Shown here piece by piece: positions 8,076-16,068 of a stretch of 64,000 nucleotides of DNA. This DNA comes from Mucilaginibacter galii (GTDB lineage Bacteria; Bacteroidota; Bacteroidia; Sphingobacteriales; Sphingobacteriaceae). Within the stretch, counting starts at the first letter, position 1. Each line of letters opens with the position of its first letter. Made by a program: the position numbers and the translations under genes. The notes under the pieces were generated by a model. It had not been told where the DNA came from. It searched no databases and saw only the letters and a list, made by a program, of their open reading frames with translations. The stretch lies in contig NZ_BMDO01000014.1 in the NCBI RefSeq assembly GCF_014635825.1, positions 45,888-109,887 on the forward strand, written 5' to 3'.

Positions 8076-8777
8076 ATGATTAACCTGCGCAAACGTATTA
8101 CGGGTGTAGACGAGATCATGGACGATTTTGCGCTGCCCGAAAGCGAACTCGACCCGGTACTCAAAGGCCTGGGCGATTTAAACAGTTGGTTTGGCGGTCA
8201 TAAAACCCTGATCAAAGCATTACAGCAATTCCCTGTACAGCCCAATAACCACATCAGTGATTGGGGCTGCGGCGGTGGTGATGCCCTGAAAGCCATTGCT
8301 CAGTGGGCTGCTGCAAAAAAACTGCCTTTGCAACTTACCGGTGTTGATGCCGCGCCTGCCGCCATAACCTTTGCACAAAAAGAAACTGTAGCCTACGCCA
8401 ATATTAATTACCTGCAAACGGAGGTAATGAGCCCCCAGCTACAAGATAATCAGTTCGATATTGTGGTATCGAGCCTGTTCACTCACCATTTTGAAGATGA
8501 TGCCTGGGTGGCGCTCATCCAAAAAATGCTCAGTTGCTCGCGCAGGGGAATTATCATTACCGATCTGCACCGACACTGGTTATTGTACTACTCGCTCATT
8601 GCCATATTTACCGTAGTTATTCCCAATAAAATGATGCGGCATGACGGGCCTTTGTCTGTTCAGCGCAGCTTTACCAAAGCCGAACTCATATCGCTTTTAG
8701 CCAAAGCAGGCGTTACCCGCTATAAAATTGAATGGAAGTGGGCTTTCAGATGGCAGGTTATTATTTATAAAAATTAA
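8076..8777 (+). CDS. Class I SAM-dependent methyltransferase
   Basis: A 233-residue methyltransferase. The SAM-binding motif DWGCGGGDALKAIA is at about residues 61-74, followed by GVDAAPAAI (motif II region) and FDIVVSSLFTHHFEDD (motif IV region). The C-terminal part carries a hydrophobic stretch (WLLYYSLIAIFTVVIP), which may hold it at the membrane near a lipid substrate. I chose the ATG at 8076 because everything upstream in frame is a family C repeat. It is the last gene of the yceI-polyketide synthase run and is a good candidate for O- or C-methylation of the polyketide lipid, as SrsB does in Streptomyces. That link is inferred from position. Confidence 0.85.
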   Translation: MINLRKRITGVDEIMDDFALPESELDPVLKGLGDLNSWFGGHKTLIKALQQFPVQPNNHISDWGCGGGDALKAIAQWAAAKKLPLQLTGVDAAPAAITFAQKETVAYANINYLQTEVMSPQLQDNQFDIVVSSLFTHHFEDDAWVALIQKMLSCSRRGIIITDLHRHWLLYYSLIAIFTVVIPNKMMRHDGPLSVQRSFTKAELISLLAKAGVTRYKIEWKWAFRWQVIIYKN

Positions 8778-8915
8778 GGTTTACGTTTTGATAGTAAGGA
8801 AAGGCTAAAGGCATCAACTTATATAAACGTGATAACTATTAGTAGTGCATTACGAGATGTTATAAACTGCTATCAAAATTAAACTACTAAACACTATTCC
8901 TTATCTTAGCCGGGT

Positions 8916-10664
8916 ATGAAAAAAATGCTGTTGCTCTTTGGGTTGGGCATAACCATCATGAGCGCTAAAGCCCAGTTAACACCTTTTGAATTAAGTAAGG
9001 ATAAAAACTATACGGCTACCTACGCCGAGGTAATGGCTTACTACCCCAAGCTGGCTAAACAATATCCACAGCAATTGAAGCTGTTTAATTATGGCATTAC
9101 CGATGCCGGCAAGCCCTTAACGCTGGCCGTGATATCTAAAGACGGCGTTTTCGATCCGGCTAAAATAAAGCAGCAAAATAAGCGGGTTATCCTCATCAAC
9201 AACGGCATTCACCCCGGCGAGCCCGAGGGTATTGATGCCAGTATGATGCTGGTGCGCGACCTGCTGAAGAAGAACCAATTGCCCAAAGATGTAGTGGTCT
9301 GCTTTATTGTGTTGTACAACATTGATGGCAGCCTAAACCGGGGACTATCGCGCGTGAGCCAGAACGGTCCGCGGGCTTATGGTTTCCGTGGCAATTACCG
9401 CAACCTCGATTTGAACCGCGATTTCATCAAGGCCGATAGCCGCAATGCGCTGGCCTTTATGCAGATCTTAAATACCTGGCAGCCCGAGGTATTTTTGGAT
9501 AACCATGCCAGTAACGGGTCAGACTATCAATACGTGATGACACTTATAGAAACGCAAAAAGACAAGCAGCACCCGGTACTGGCCCAATATACCAGCAAAA
9601 CACTATCGCCCGAATTGTATAAACGCATGGCCAAAAGCGGTTTTGAAATGACGCCTTACGTGGAAAGTTTGAAAACTACGCCCGACTCGGGTATTGTGGC
9701 TTTTATTGAAACGCCGCGCTTTTCTACCGGGTATACGGTACAGCACAACATTATTAGCTATGTGACCGAAACCCACATGCTGAAATCGTACGAGAAAAAG
9801 GTGTATGCCACTTACGATTTCATGCAGCACCTTATTGATATTTGCCAGCGTGATGCCAAACAGATAGGCGAACTGAAATACCAGGCCGACGAGCAGGTAA
9901 AACAGCAGCAGACCTTTGCCTTGAACTGGTCTTTAGATGAGCAAAAGTACGACATGATCAGCTTTAAAGGTTACCAGGCCGGTTACAAACCAAGCGACAT
10001 AAGTGGCCTGCCCCGCTTGTATTATGACCGCAGCAAGCCCTTTACCAAGTCCATTAAATACTATAACACCTACAAAGCCAGCGTAACGGCCGATAAGCCC
10101 GTGGCCTATGTTATACCCCAGGCCTGGGGCAAGATCATTGATCTGTTTAAGTTGAACAAGGTAGCTATGCGCCGTTTAAAGCACGACACCACCCTCGCGG
10201 TGCAAACCTATTATATTGCCGATTATAAAACCGGCCAGCGCCCCTATGAAGGCCATTACCTGCACAACGGCGTAAAGCTTACTACACTAGATAACAATAA
10301 AGTTAAATTTTATGAGGGCGATTACGTAGTATATACCAACCAGGCCATTAACCGTTATATTGTAGAAACACTGGAGCCGCAGGGTGTGGATTCGTTTTTT
10401 GCCTGGAACTTTTTTGATTCGATGCTGAGCCAGAAAGAGCATTATTCTGATTACGTATTTGAAGACATTGCCTTTGAGTACTTGAAGAAGCACCCCGAAC
10501 TGCAAAAGCTTTTAGACGACGAAAAAGCGAAGAACCCGCAACTGGCCAAAAGTGCTGGTGCACAACTGGAATTTGTGTATCGCAATTCGCCTTTTTACGA
10601 GCAAACATACATGCGTTACCCCGTAGGGCGTTTACTAAACAATACCCAACTCGACCTTCAATAA
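8916..10664 (+). CDS. Exported M14-family zinc carboxypeptidase
   Basis: A 582-residue exported metallopeptidase. Signal peptide MKKMLLLFGLGITIMSAKAQ is followed by a catalytic domain with the M14 zinc ligands: HPGE at His99/Glu102 and the later His197 (FLDNHASNG). NYRNLDLNRDF (about 160-170) is the usual substrate-carboxylate site. The C-terminal ~250 residues form a second domain with no clear motif. M14 peptidases of this subgroup trim C-terminal residues of peptides or act on peptidoglycan stems. The rhomboid gene starts two bases after its stop codon, so the two are probably translated from one message. The upstream 138 bases contain no convincing promoter box. Confidence 0.88.
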   Translation: MKKMLLLFGLGITIMSAKAQLTPFELSKDKNYTATYAEVMAYYPKLAKQYPQQLKLFNYGITDAGKPLTLAVISKDGVFDPAKIKQQNKRVILINNGIHPGEPEGIDASMMLVRDLLKKNQLPKDVVVCFIVLYNIDGSLNRGLSRVSQNGPRAYGFRGNYRNLDLNRDFIKADSRNALAFMQILNTWQPEVFLDNHASNGSDYQYVMTLIETQKDKQHPVLAQYTSKTLSPELYKRMAKSGFEMTPYVESLKTTPDSGIVAFIETPRFSTGYTVQHNIISYVTETHMLKSYEKKVYATYDFMQHLIDICQRDAKQIGELKYQADEQVKQQQTFALNWSLDEQKYDMISFKGYQAGYKPSDISGLPRLYYDRSKPFTKSIKYYNTYKASVTADKPVAYVIPQAWGKIIDLFKLNKVAMRRLKHDTTLAVQTYYIADYKTGQRPYEGHYLHNGVKLTTLDNNKVKFYEGDYVVYTNQAINRYIVETLEPQGVDSFFAWNFFDSMLSQKEHYSDYVFEDIAFEYLKKHPELQKLLDDEKAKNPQLAKSAGAQLEFVYRNSPFYEQTYMRYPVGRLLNNTQLDLQ

Positions 10665-10665
10665 T

Positions 10666-11277
10666 ATGGAACAATACTTATTAGTAGCGCCGGTAGCCTC
10701 AATACTGTTTGTGGTAACTATCGTGCTATCGCTTATTGCATTTTATAACGAAAGGATATACGGCGCCTTCATGCTGCACCCTTACAGTATAGCCCGCGGC
10801 GAAAGGGTGTATACCATCATCACCAGTGGCTTTATTCACCGCGACTGGATGCACCTGTTCTTTAACATGTTCTCGTTTTTTGCCTTTGCTTTTCAGTTAG
10901 AGTATACGCTGGGGCACTGGCAGTTTGCCTTACTGTATATGGCCAGCCTTATACTGAGCGACCTGCCTACCATTAGCAAGCATAAAGATGATTACGGGTA
11001 TCATAGCCTGGGCGCCTCAGGAGCCATCAGCGCGGTGGTGTTTAGCTTTATTATGTTTAACCCCATGGCCGAGCTGCAGATATTTCCAATTCCTATCCCT
11101 ATCAAAGCCATAATTTTCGGGGTACTGTACCTCGTGTACTGCGTATATGCATCCAAGCAATCGCGCGATACCATTAACCACGATGCCCACTTTTTTGGGG
11201 CATTAAGCGGAGTAATGATTACGATATTGTTGTACCATGAGGTAGTGCAGATATTTATACAGCAGTTGGGGTTTTAG
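10666..11277 (+). CDS. Rhomboid-family intramembrane serine protease
   Basis: A 203-residue polytopic membrane protein with about six helices. The catalytic dyad is visible: Ser118 in LGASGAIS and His175 in NHDAHFFGALSG. The oxyanion-side HLFFNMFSF segment (His63, Asn67) is also conserved. Rhomboids cleave transmembrane substrates within the bilayer. The gene is short and lacks the extra N-terminal cytoplasmic domain of some members, normal for bacterial forms. It is nearly fused to the upstream M14 peptidase gene (ATG two bases after TAA), so the pair may act on exported proteins together; this is inferred. Confidence 0.9.
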   Translation: MEQYLLVAPVASILFVVTIVLSLIAFYNERIYGAFMLHPYSIARGERVYTIITSGFIHRDWMHLFFNMFSFFAFAFQLEYTLGHWQFALLYMASLILSDLPTISKHKDDYGYHSLGASGAISAVVFSFIMFNPMAELQIFPIPIPIKAIIFGVLYLVYCVYASKQSRDTINHDAHFFGALSGVMITILLYHEVVQIFIQQLGF

Positions 11278-11292
11278 GAAACCATAAAAACA

Positions 11293-11320
11293 TGTCATTG
11301 CGAGCGATTGGGTGGCAATC
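11293..11320. repeat. Half copy of intergenic palindromic repeat, family A
   Basis: TGTCATTGCGAGCGATTG and the following GTGGCAATC match the left arm of the full family A element at 12221. The matching right arm is missing; a family B element begins 33 bases further on. Confidence 0.6.
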
Positions 11321-11353
11321 TCACGCATTCAATAACCATCCTATATTTTTTAT

Positions 11354-11417
11354 TGTCAGTCTGAGCTTGTCGAAGACTTAGGCAGATGTACACGTCTTCG
11401 ACAAGCTCAGACTGACA
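11354..11417. repeat. Intergenic palindromic repeat, family B
   Basis: Perfect 24-base inverted arms (11354-11377 and 11394-11417) enclose a 16-base spacer. The same arm sequence recurs at 26675-26743, so this is a dispersed repeat. It lies between the convergent rhomboid and pdxJ genes and could also end transcription from either side, though it has no T-run. Confidence 0.85.
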
Positions 11418-11450
11418 GATCGGAGACCTTTAACTATTGCAGAAAATCAT

Positions 11451-12170
11451 TTACAGTGCTAACCGCTGCAAATACATTTGTATCGTGTTCTCTAACCCGT
11501 AATACAGCGCATCGCTTATAAGCGCGTGGCCTATGCTTACTTCTTGCAGGCCGGGTACGTTTTGAGCAAAGTATTTAAGGTTGTGCAGGTCCAGATCGTG
11601 ACCGGCGTTTAAGCCTAAGCCTACTTTTTGCGCCATTTCGGCAGCTTGAATGTAGGGCGCACAGGCCAGTTCAATACCCTGATGGTAGTGACTGGCGTAA
11701 GCCTCGGTGTATAGTTCCACGCGGTCGGTGCCGGTTTCGGCGGCGGCTTCTACCATGTCTACCAGCGGATCAACAAATAATGAAACCCGGATGCCTTCAT
11801 CATGAAAGCACTTTACCATATCCTGCAGGTAACGTTTGTGGGTAATGGTATCCCAGCCGTGGTTAGAGGTAAGCTGGTTTAAGCCATCGGGCACCAGGGT
11901 TACCTGTTCGGGCTTTACCTCAAGCACCATATTTACAAACTTCTTCTCTTCGCAGTTACCTTCAATATTAAACTCGGTGGTCACAGTTTCTTTCAACGCG
12001 TAAACATCGGCGTACCTGATGTGTCGCTCATCGGGCCGCGGGTGCACAGTTATGCCCTGCGCGCCGAAGCGTTCGCAATCTTTAGAAACTTGTATCAGAT
12101 CGGGGTTGTTACCACCGCGTGAGTTACGCAAAGTGGCTATTTTATTAACGTTGACAGAAAGGCGGATCAT
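11451..12170 (-). CDS. pdxJ: Pyridoxine 5'-phosphate synthase
   Basis: A 239-residue TIM-barrel enzyme that condenses 1-deoxyxylulose 5-phosphate with 3-amino-2-oxopropyl phosphate to pyridoxine 5'-phosphate, the last ring-forming step of DXP-dependent vitamin B6 synthesis. Diagnostic segments are LSVNVNKIATLRNSRGG at the N-terminus, GITVHPRPDERHIRYADV, FNIEGN, VTLVPDG, and the C-terminal LNAGHDLDLHNL and EVSIGHALISDAL. The length is normal. It is a single gene transcribed alone; no other B6 gene is in the window. PLP made by this route would serve GcvP further along, but there is no sequence sign of linked control. Confidence 0.96.
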   Translation of the reverse strand: MIRLSVNVNKIATLRNSRGGNNPDLIQVSKDCERFGAQGITVHPRPDERHIRYADVYALKETVTTEFNIEGNCEEKKFVNMVLEVKPEQVTLVPDGLNQLTSNHGWDTITHKRYLQDMVKCFHDEGIRVSLFVDPLVDMVEAAAETGTDRVELYTEAYASHYHQGIELACAPYIQAAEMAQKVGLGLNAGHDLDLHNLKYFAQNVPGLQEVSIGHALISDALYYGLENTIQMYLQRLAL

Positions 12171-12220
12171 GGGCTATGATTTAGTAGTTTGTTTTATGCA
12201 GGGTTTAAAGAATTAAATAA

Positions 12221-12304
12221 TGTCATTGCGAGCGATAGCGTGGCAATCCCATCCGAACTGGCCGCTTTGAGATTGCCACGTCGCTATCGCTCCTCGCAAT
12301 GACA
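12221..12304. repeat. Intergenic palindromic repeat, family A (full copy)
   Basis: The left arm 12221-12248 and right arm 12271-12304 pair over nearly their whole length with two small bulges, enclosing a 22-base spacer. A half copy occurs at 11293 and a related element at 56340-56431. It lies between the divergent pdxJ and deacetylase-like genes. Confidence 0.85.
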
Positions 12305-12370
12305 TAAATATATTAAAACCTGACATGCGTATACTGCAAACATATTTATAATTGATTTGATTTGTACAAC

Positions 12371-13366
12371 ATGATAAAACCTATTTGCCGATACCTTTTT
12401 ACTGCCATGTTACTACTGCTTTACCACCGCACTATGGCGCAAACCACTTATGCCGATATAAAAAATTACAAAGTATTTTATGGCTGGGCTAAACATGCTC
12501 CGCAAGACTGGATCATACTACGGCAGTTTGAAAATACAGGTAAAACCTATTTGCTGCTGGTAAACCCTCAAACGCTCGAAACAAAAGTGAACGAGGCGGC
12601 TTTTTACCAGATCAAACCCATGACCTGGGTGCAGGTGCGTGATTTTTTCAAAAGCACACCCTATCAAAAAGCATTGAACAAGGCCGAAAACCAGTCTGTA
12701 ATGGTGCAGGATGCCGGGATAGAACGTGGGTTGCCCAAAGAAACAGGGATAAGTTTGACAGCCGATCTTTGCCCCTCGCATCGCCCGCTGGACAGGGGCA
12801 TTATTACCGATATGTTTACCGCCTTTCAGCAAGTGGAGCGACCGGTACCCATTGCGCTGTCGGTTACGGGCATTTGGATGAACAAGCATCAAGCCGATCT
12901 GGCATGGCTCAAGCAAATGCAGCAAAAGGGCGAGATCTACATTACCTGGATCAATCACTCTTATAACCACCGCGTAAGCAGAACGTTACCCCTCACGCAA
13001 AACTTTTTGCTGGAGAATGGTACAGACATTAACTACGAAGTGCTGGAAACTGAAAAAGACATGCTGAAGAATAGCCTGCTTCCCTCGGTTTTTTTCCGCT
13101 TTCCGGGACTAGTGTCTGACCAAACCTTGGTTAAGCAAATAACCGGTTATGGCTTAATACCTATTGGTACCGATGCCTGGCTGGCCAAGGGGCAGCAACC
13201 GCAGGCGGGCAGTATTGTTCTTATTCACGGCAACGGTAACGAACCTGTAGGCGTGCAGGATTTTATTAAGCTCCTCAAAAGCAAAGCGCCCAGCATTGCC
13301 AAAAAGCAGTGGCTACTATACGATTTGCATGAAACCGTAGATGAAGAATTTGATGGAAATAACTAA
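12371..13366 (+). CDS. Exported NodB-like polysaccharide deacetylase homologue
   Basis: A 331-residue exported protein; the ATG at 12371 gives a signal peptide ending in HRTMAQ, preferred over a TTG nine bases upstream. The central region resembles the NodB fold: GISLTADLCPSHRPL with an Asp at the usual first position, then ITWINHSYNHR, which fits the HxxxH zinc motif, and FFRFPGLVSD, like the RxPY/RFP segment. C-terminal SIVLIHGNG resembles the last conserved His region. These enzymes remove acetyl groups from chitin-like or peptidoglycan sugars. The N-terminal ~110 residues have no recognised domain. It converges with the DoxX gene four bases on. Deacetylase fold is likely, activity unproven. 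Confidence 0.72.
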   Translation: MIKPICRYLFTAMLLLLYHRTMAQTTYADIKNYKVFYGWAKHAPQDWIILRQFENTGKTYLLLVNPQTLETKVNEAAFYQIKPMTWVQVRDFFKSTPYQKALNKAENQSVMVQDAGIERGLPKETGISLTADLCPSHRPLDRGIITDMFTAFQQVERPVPIALSVTGIWMNKHQADLAWLKQMQQKGEIYITWINHSYNHRVSRTLPLTQNFLLENGTDINYEVLETEKDMLKNSLLPSVFFRFPGLVSDQTLVKQITGYGLIPIGTDAWLAKGQQPQAGSIVLIHGNGNEPVGVQDFIKLLKSKAPSIAKKQWLLYDLHETVDEEFDGNN

Positions 13367-13370
13367 TGGC

Positions 13371-13757
13371 TTACTTACCGGTGCTTTTCAACGCCCAATA
13401 AACTAAAACCGGCTGAAACAGTAACCGGGTAAATCTCTTTTCATTGGTATCTAAACCAAAGGCCGACCTTTTATTTGCATACTGCGATATATTGCCCGGA
13501 AATACTGCGGTGAAAAAAGCGGCAGCTAACTGTCCAACTTTAGCTTCATGTTTTTTGGGGGTAAGCACCAAAGCGCTGCCTAAAGCAATTTCGGCAATAC
13601 CCGAGTAAACCACCGTATCATCAATAGGCAACGGAACCCAATCAGGCACCTGCGCCCTAAAATCTTTGCGGGCAAAGGTGAGGTGGCTTATGCCTGCAAA
13701 TATGAGGTTAGCACCTAATAAAATGCGGGCGGCGTTCTTGATGGTTTCTTCTTTCAT
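13371..13757 (-). CDS. DoxX-like small membrane protein
   Basis: A 128-residue protein with about four hydrophobic segments and the DoxX-type N-terminus NAARILLGANLIFAGISHLTFA, followed by VVYSGIAEIALGSALVL. DoxX-family proteins are inner-membrane proteins linked in some bacteria to redox control or quinone chemistry; no specific role is known. It follows the VOC gene by 49 bases on the same strand, so the three minus-strand genes GH3, VOC and DoxX are likely one transcript. Confidence 0.78.
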   Translation of the reverse strand: MKEETIKNAARILLGANLIFAGISHLTFARKDFRAQVPDWVPLPIDDTVVYSGIAEIALGSALVLTPKKHEAKVGQLAAAFFTAVFPGNISQYANKRSAFGLDTNEKRFTRLLFQPVLVYWALKSTGK

Positions 13758-13806
13758 GGTAATTTAAGTTTACAATAACTGTTCCATGAATTACCCAAAT
13801 AGGCAT

Positions 13807-14184
13807 TTAGTAATTCCCTGCTAAAGCAACAATAATTCTGTACCCGTCTGGGTCAATATAGCAGCAACCGTTAACGTTCCAGTAAGGGTTTTTAGCGGGT
13901 ATCCTTTTTATATGGTACGCTTCAAATTTTTGCTGTAAAGCTTCATAATCAACTATTGAGTTCTGATAGAACACCAGTAAATCATCATCATCCGGCTCGT
14001 GCTGCGGTGCATGGACAGAGGTGGTAAACTCCAGATGCCAGCCAGTGTTTTTCAAACCTAAAAATACGCCGTTGTAGCCGTTATGATCCTCAAAACTTCC
14101 TAATATTTCCAACTCCAGCAAGTCATGATAGAAAGATATGATTTGCTCTAAATTAGCCGTGTGCCGTGCTACTCTTAATTTCAT
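13807..14184 (-). CDS. VOC-superfamily (glyoxalase/bleomycin-resistance-like) protein
   Basis: A 125-residue protein with the beta-alpha-beta-beta-beta pattern of the vicinal-oxygen-chelate fold: KLRVARHTANLEQIISFYHDLLELEILG at the start (metal-ligand His8), WHLEFTT in the middle and CCYIDPDGYRIIVA at the end. Residues that could bind metal are His8, Glu54 and the C-terminal segment. The substrate is unknown. Its ATG overlaps the TGA of the upstream GH3 gene by four bases (ATGA), a usual sign of coupled translation. Confidence 0.82.
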   Translation of the reverse strand: MKLRVARHTANLEQIISFYHDLLELEILGSFEDHNGYNGVFLGLKNTGWHLEFTTSVHAPQHEPDDDDLLVFYQNSIVDYEALQQKFEAYHIKRIPAKNPYWNVNGCCYIDPDGYRIIVALAGNY

Positions 14185-15908
14185 AACGCCTGACTACTAT
14201 AAACCACGCCGGCGCCATTCACAAAGAATGAATTTACGGTTACAGGCAACTTGCCTGCGGGGTTTAACTGCCTGGTCATTACTTTAGATGCTGCACGCTG
14301 CATACTATCTTCCTTTTGGTAGCAGGCCAGCAAAGCGCCACTCCTTTCAATACCCGGCATACCGGCAAGGGTGTAAGGGTTGGCAAACACGCTGATGGCA
14401 GCATTAGGGTTACCGGCTAATTGGATAATGCAGTTTTTAACATCGGCATTAAAATCGAGCTTACTTCCGGGGCGCAGGCGGGTATCATGCACGCCTACAA
14501 TAATTTGGCTGTAACCCCGCAAATCGCTCAGCAACTTATTTACCTCTGTGGCCGATGCACCTTTATCTAAATTATATAGCGTACTGTTGGTATAAGTATT
14601 AGCCAGTTCCTGCTGGTAAACGGTGGGTGTTGTTGTACCAATACTTACCAAAGCGGTTCTCTGTAAAAAGTTCATGCGTTGCAGCAGGCCATTATCTTGC
14701 AGCAGGGTTACGGCGGCATCGCTTAATTGCTGCACCAGGTTTTTGGCATCGGTGCGGTTCAGGTCCTGGTTGATGTTCTGCAAATCGGTCGGTTTGTAAT
14801 GCTGCAGACCAACAAAATATTTAGCTGCTAACACCTTTTTTACCTTAGTATCCAGTTCGGCTTCGGTTATTTGTCCTTTGCGTATGGCTACTTTAATTTT
14901 TCTAATAGCGCGGCAAGAGTTCTCCGATAGTTCAATGATATCATTACCCGCCATAAACGCCCTTAGATCGGCTTCGCCATCAGGAAAATACTTAACCACG
15001 CCTTTCATCTCCATGGCATCAGATACAACCAACCCTTTAAAGCCCAGCGAATCTTTCAAGATACCCGTTACAATAGGGCGCGATAAAGAAGATGGCAGAT
15101 TTTTAGTGGCATCAAGCGCCGGTATGCTCATGTGCGCTATCATAACCCCGCTAATACCGGCCGCTATGGCCTGTTTAAAAGGGTATTCTTCTAACGTATC
15201 TAACCGCGTACGGCTGAAATTCAATAACGGTAAATCATAGTGCGAATCCACATTGGTATCGCCATGGCCGGGAAAGTGTTTGGCTGTGGTGAGCAAGCCG
15301 CCCTGCTGCATACCCTGCATATAGGCTATGGCACGCAGCGCTACTTTATACTTATCATCGCCAAAAGAGCGATAGTTAATAACCGGGTTATTGGGGTTAT
15401 TATTCACATCAACCACCGGGGCAAAGTTCATGTGGGCACCTATGCGCTTAAAATCGTAGGCAACTTCACGGCCCATTTGGTTCAATAGCTTATCGTCCTG
15501 AATAGCACCCAGGGTCATTTGGTAAGGGTACGATATCGTGGAATCCAATCGCATGCCCAGTCCCCATTCGCCATCCATAGCAATCAACAGCGGTATTTTG
15601 GTAATCTTCTGGTATTGGTTGGTTAGATCGGCCTGCCTTGCCGGGCCTCCCTGAAAGAAAACCAATCCGCCCGGTTGCTCTTTTTTAATCACTTTGGCTA
15701 CCGAATCAGCATAGGCTTTGCCCTTATTGGTATGTGCCCGCACAAAAAACAGTTGCGAAACTTTGTGCTTACGGTTAAGGGTATGAAATACCGAATCTAC
15801 CCACTGGTTTTGAGCACTTAGCAAGTCTATATATGAAGCCTGCTGGGCAAAACTCATCCCGGTAGTGCCGGTTAGCATGGCCGCAAGCAATAAGTATTTT
15901 TTCATCAT
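14181..15908 (-). CDS. Exported glycoside hydrolase family 3 beta-N-acetylhexosaminidase
   Basis: A 575-residue exported GH3 enzyme, expected to release N-acetylglucosamine from peptidoglycan or chitin fragments. The ATG at 15908 opens a signal peptide (MMKKYLLLAAMLTGTTGMSFAQ). The NagZ-type motif KHFPGHGDT with the trailing DSHYDLP (residues 210-227) carries the His/Asp acid-base dyad, and VVSDAMEMKG holds the nucleophile Asp297. A C-terminal domain of ~200 residues follows. Many Bacteroidota homologues carry a fused serine-hydrolase domain and are near 1000 residues; this one lacks it. It is first in a GH3-VOC-DoxX run. Confidence 0.9.
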   Translation of the reverse strand: MMKKYLLLAAMLTGTTGMSFAQQASYIDLLSAQNQWVDSVFHTLNRKHKVSQLFFVRAHTNKGKAYADSVAKVIKKEQPGGLVFFQGGPARQADLTNQYQKITKIPLLIAMDGEWGLGMRLDSTISYPYQMTLGAIQDDKLLNQMGREVAYDFKRIGAHMNFAPVVDVNNNPNNPVINYRSFGDDKYKVALRAIAYMQGMQQGGLLTTAKHFPGHGDTNVDSHYDLPLLNFSRTRLDTLEEYPFKQAIAAGISGVMIAHMSIPALDATKNLPSSLSRPIVTGILKDSLGFKGLVVSDAMEMKGVVKYFPDGEADLRAFMAGNDIIELSENSCRAIRKIKVAIRKGQITEAELDTKVKKVLAAKYFVGLQHYKPTDLQNINQDLNRTDAKNLVQQLSDAAVTLLQDNGLLQRMNFLQRTALVSIGTTTPTVYQQELANTYTNSTLYNLDKGASATEVNKLLSDLRGYSQIIVGVHDTRLRPGSKLDFNADVKNCIIQLAGNPNAAISVFANPYTLAGMPGIERSGALLACYQKEDSMQRAASKVMTRQLNPAGKLPVTVNSFFVNGAGVVYSSQAL

Positions 15909-16068
15909 CAAAAATAATTTCACACCAAAAGTAACGAAACCTGAATAGCATAATTGCAAAACCCCGGTAATGTTTAAGGATATACGTAAAATTTATTTCA
16001 GGCGGTTAATAAACCAATTGCATTTATTGCCATCTATAAATCATTCAGTTTGAAAATTAAACTTATAC

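Noticed and set aside
4653..8777. Flexirubin or carotenoid pigment cluster
   Set aside because: No aryl-polyene ketosynthases, ammonia-lyase, DarA-type or crt genes are present.
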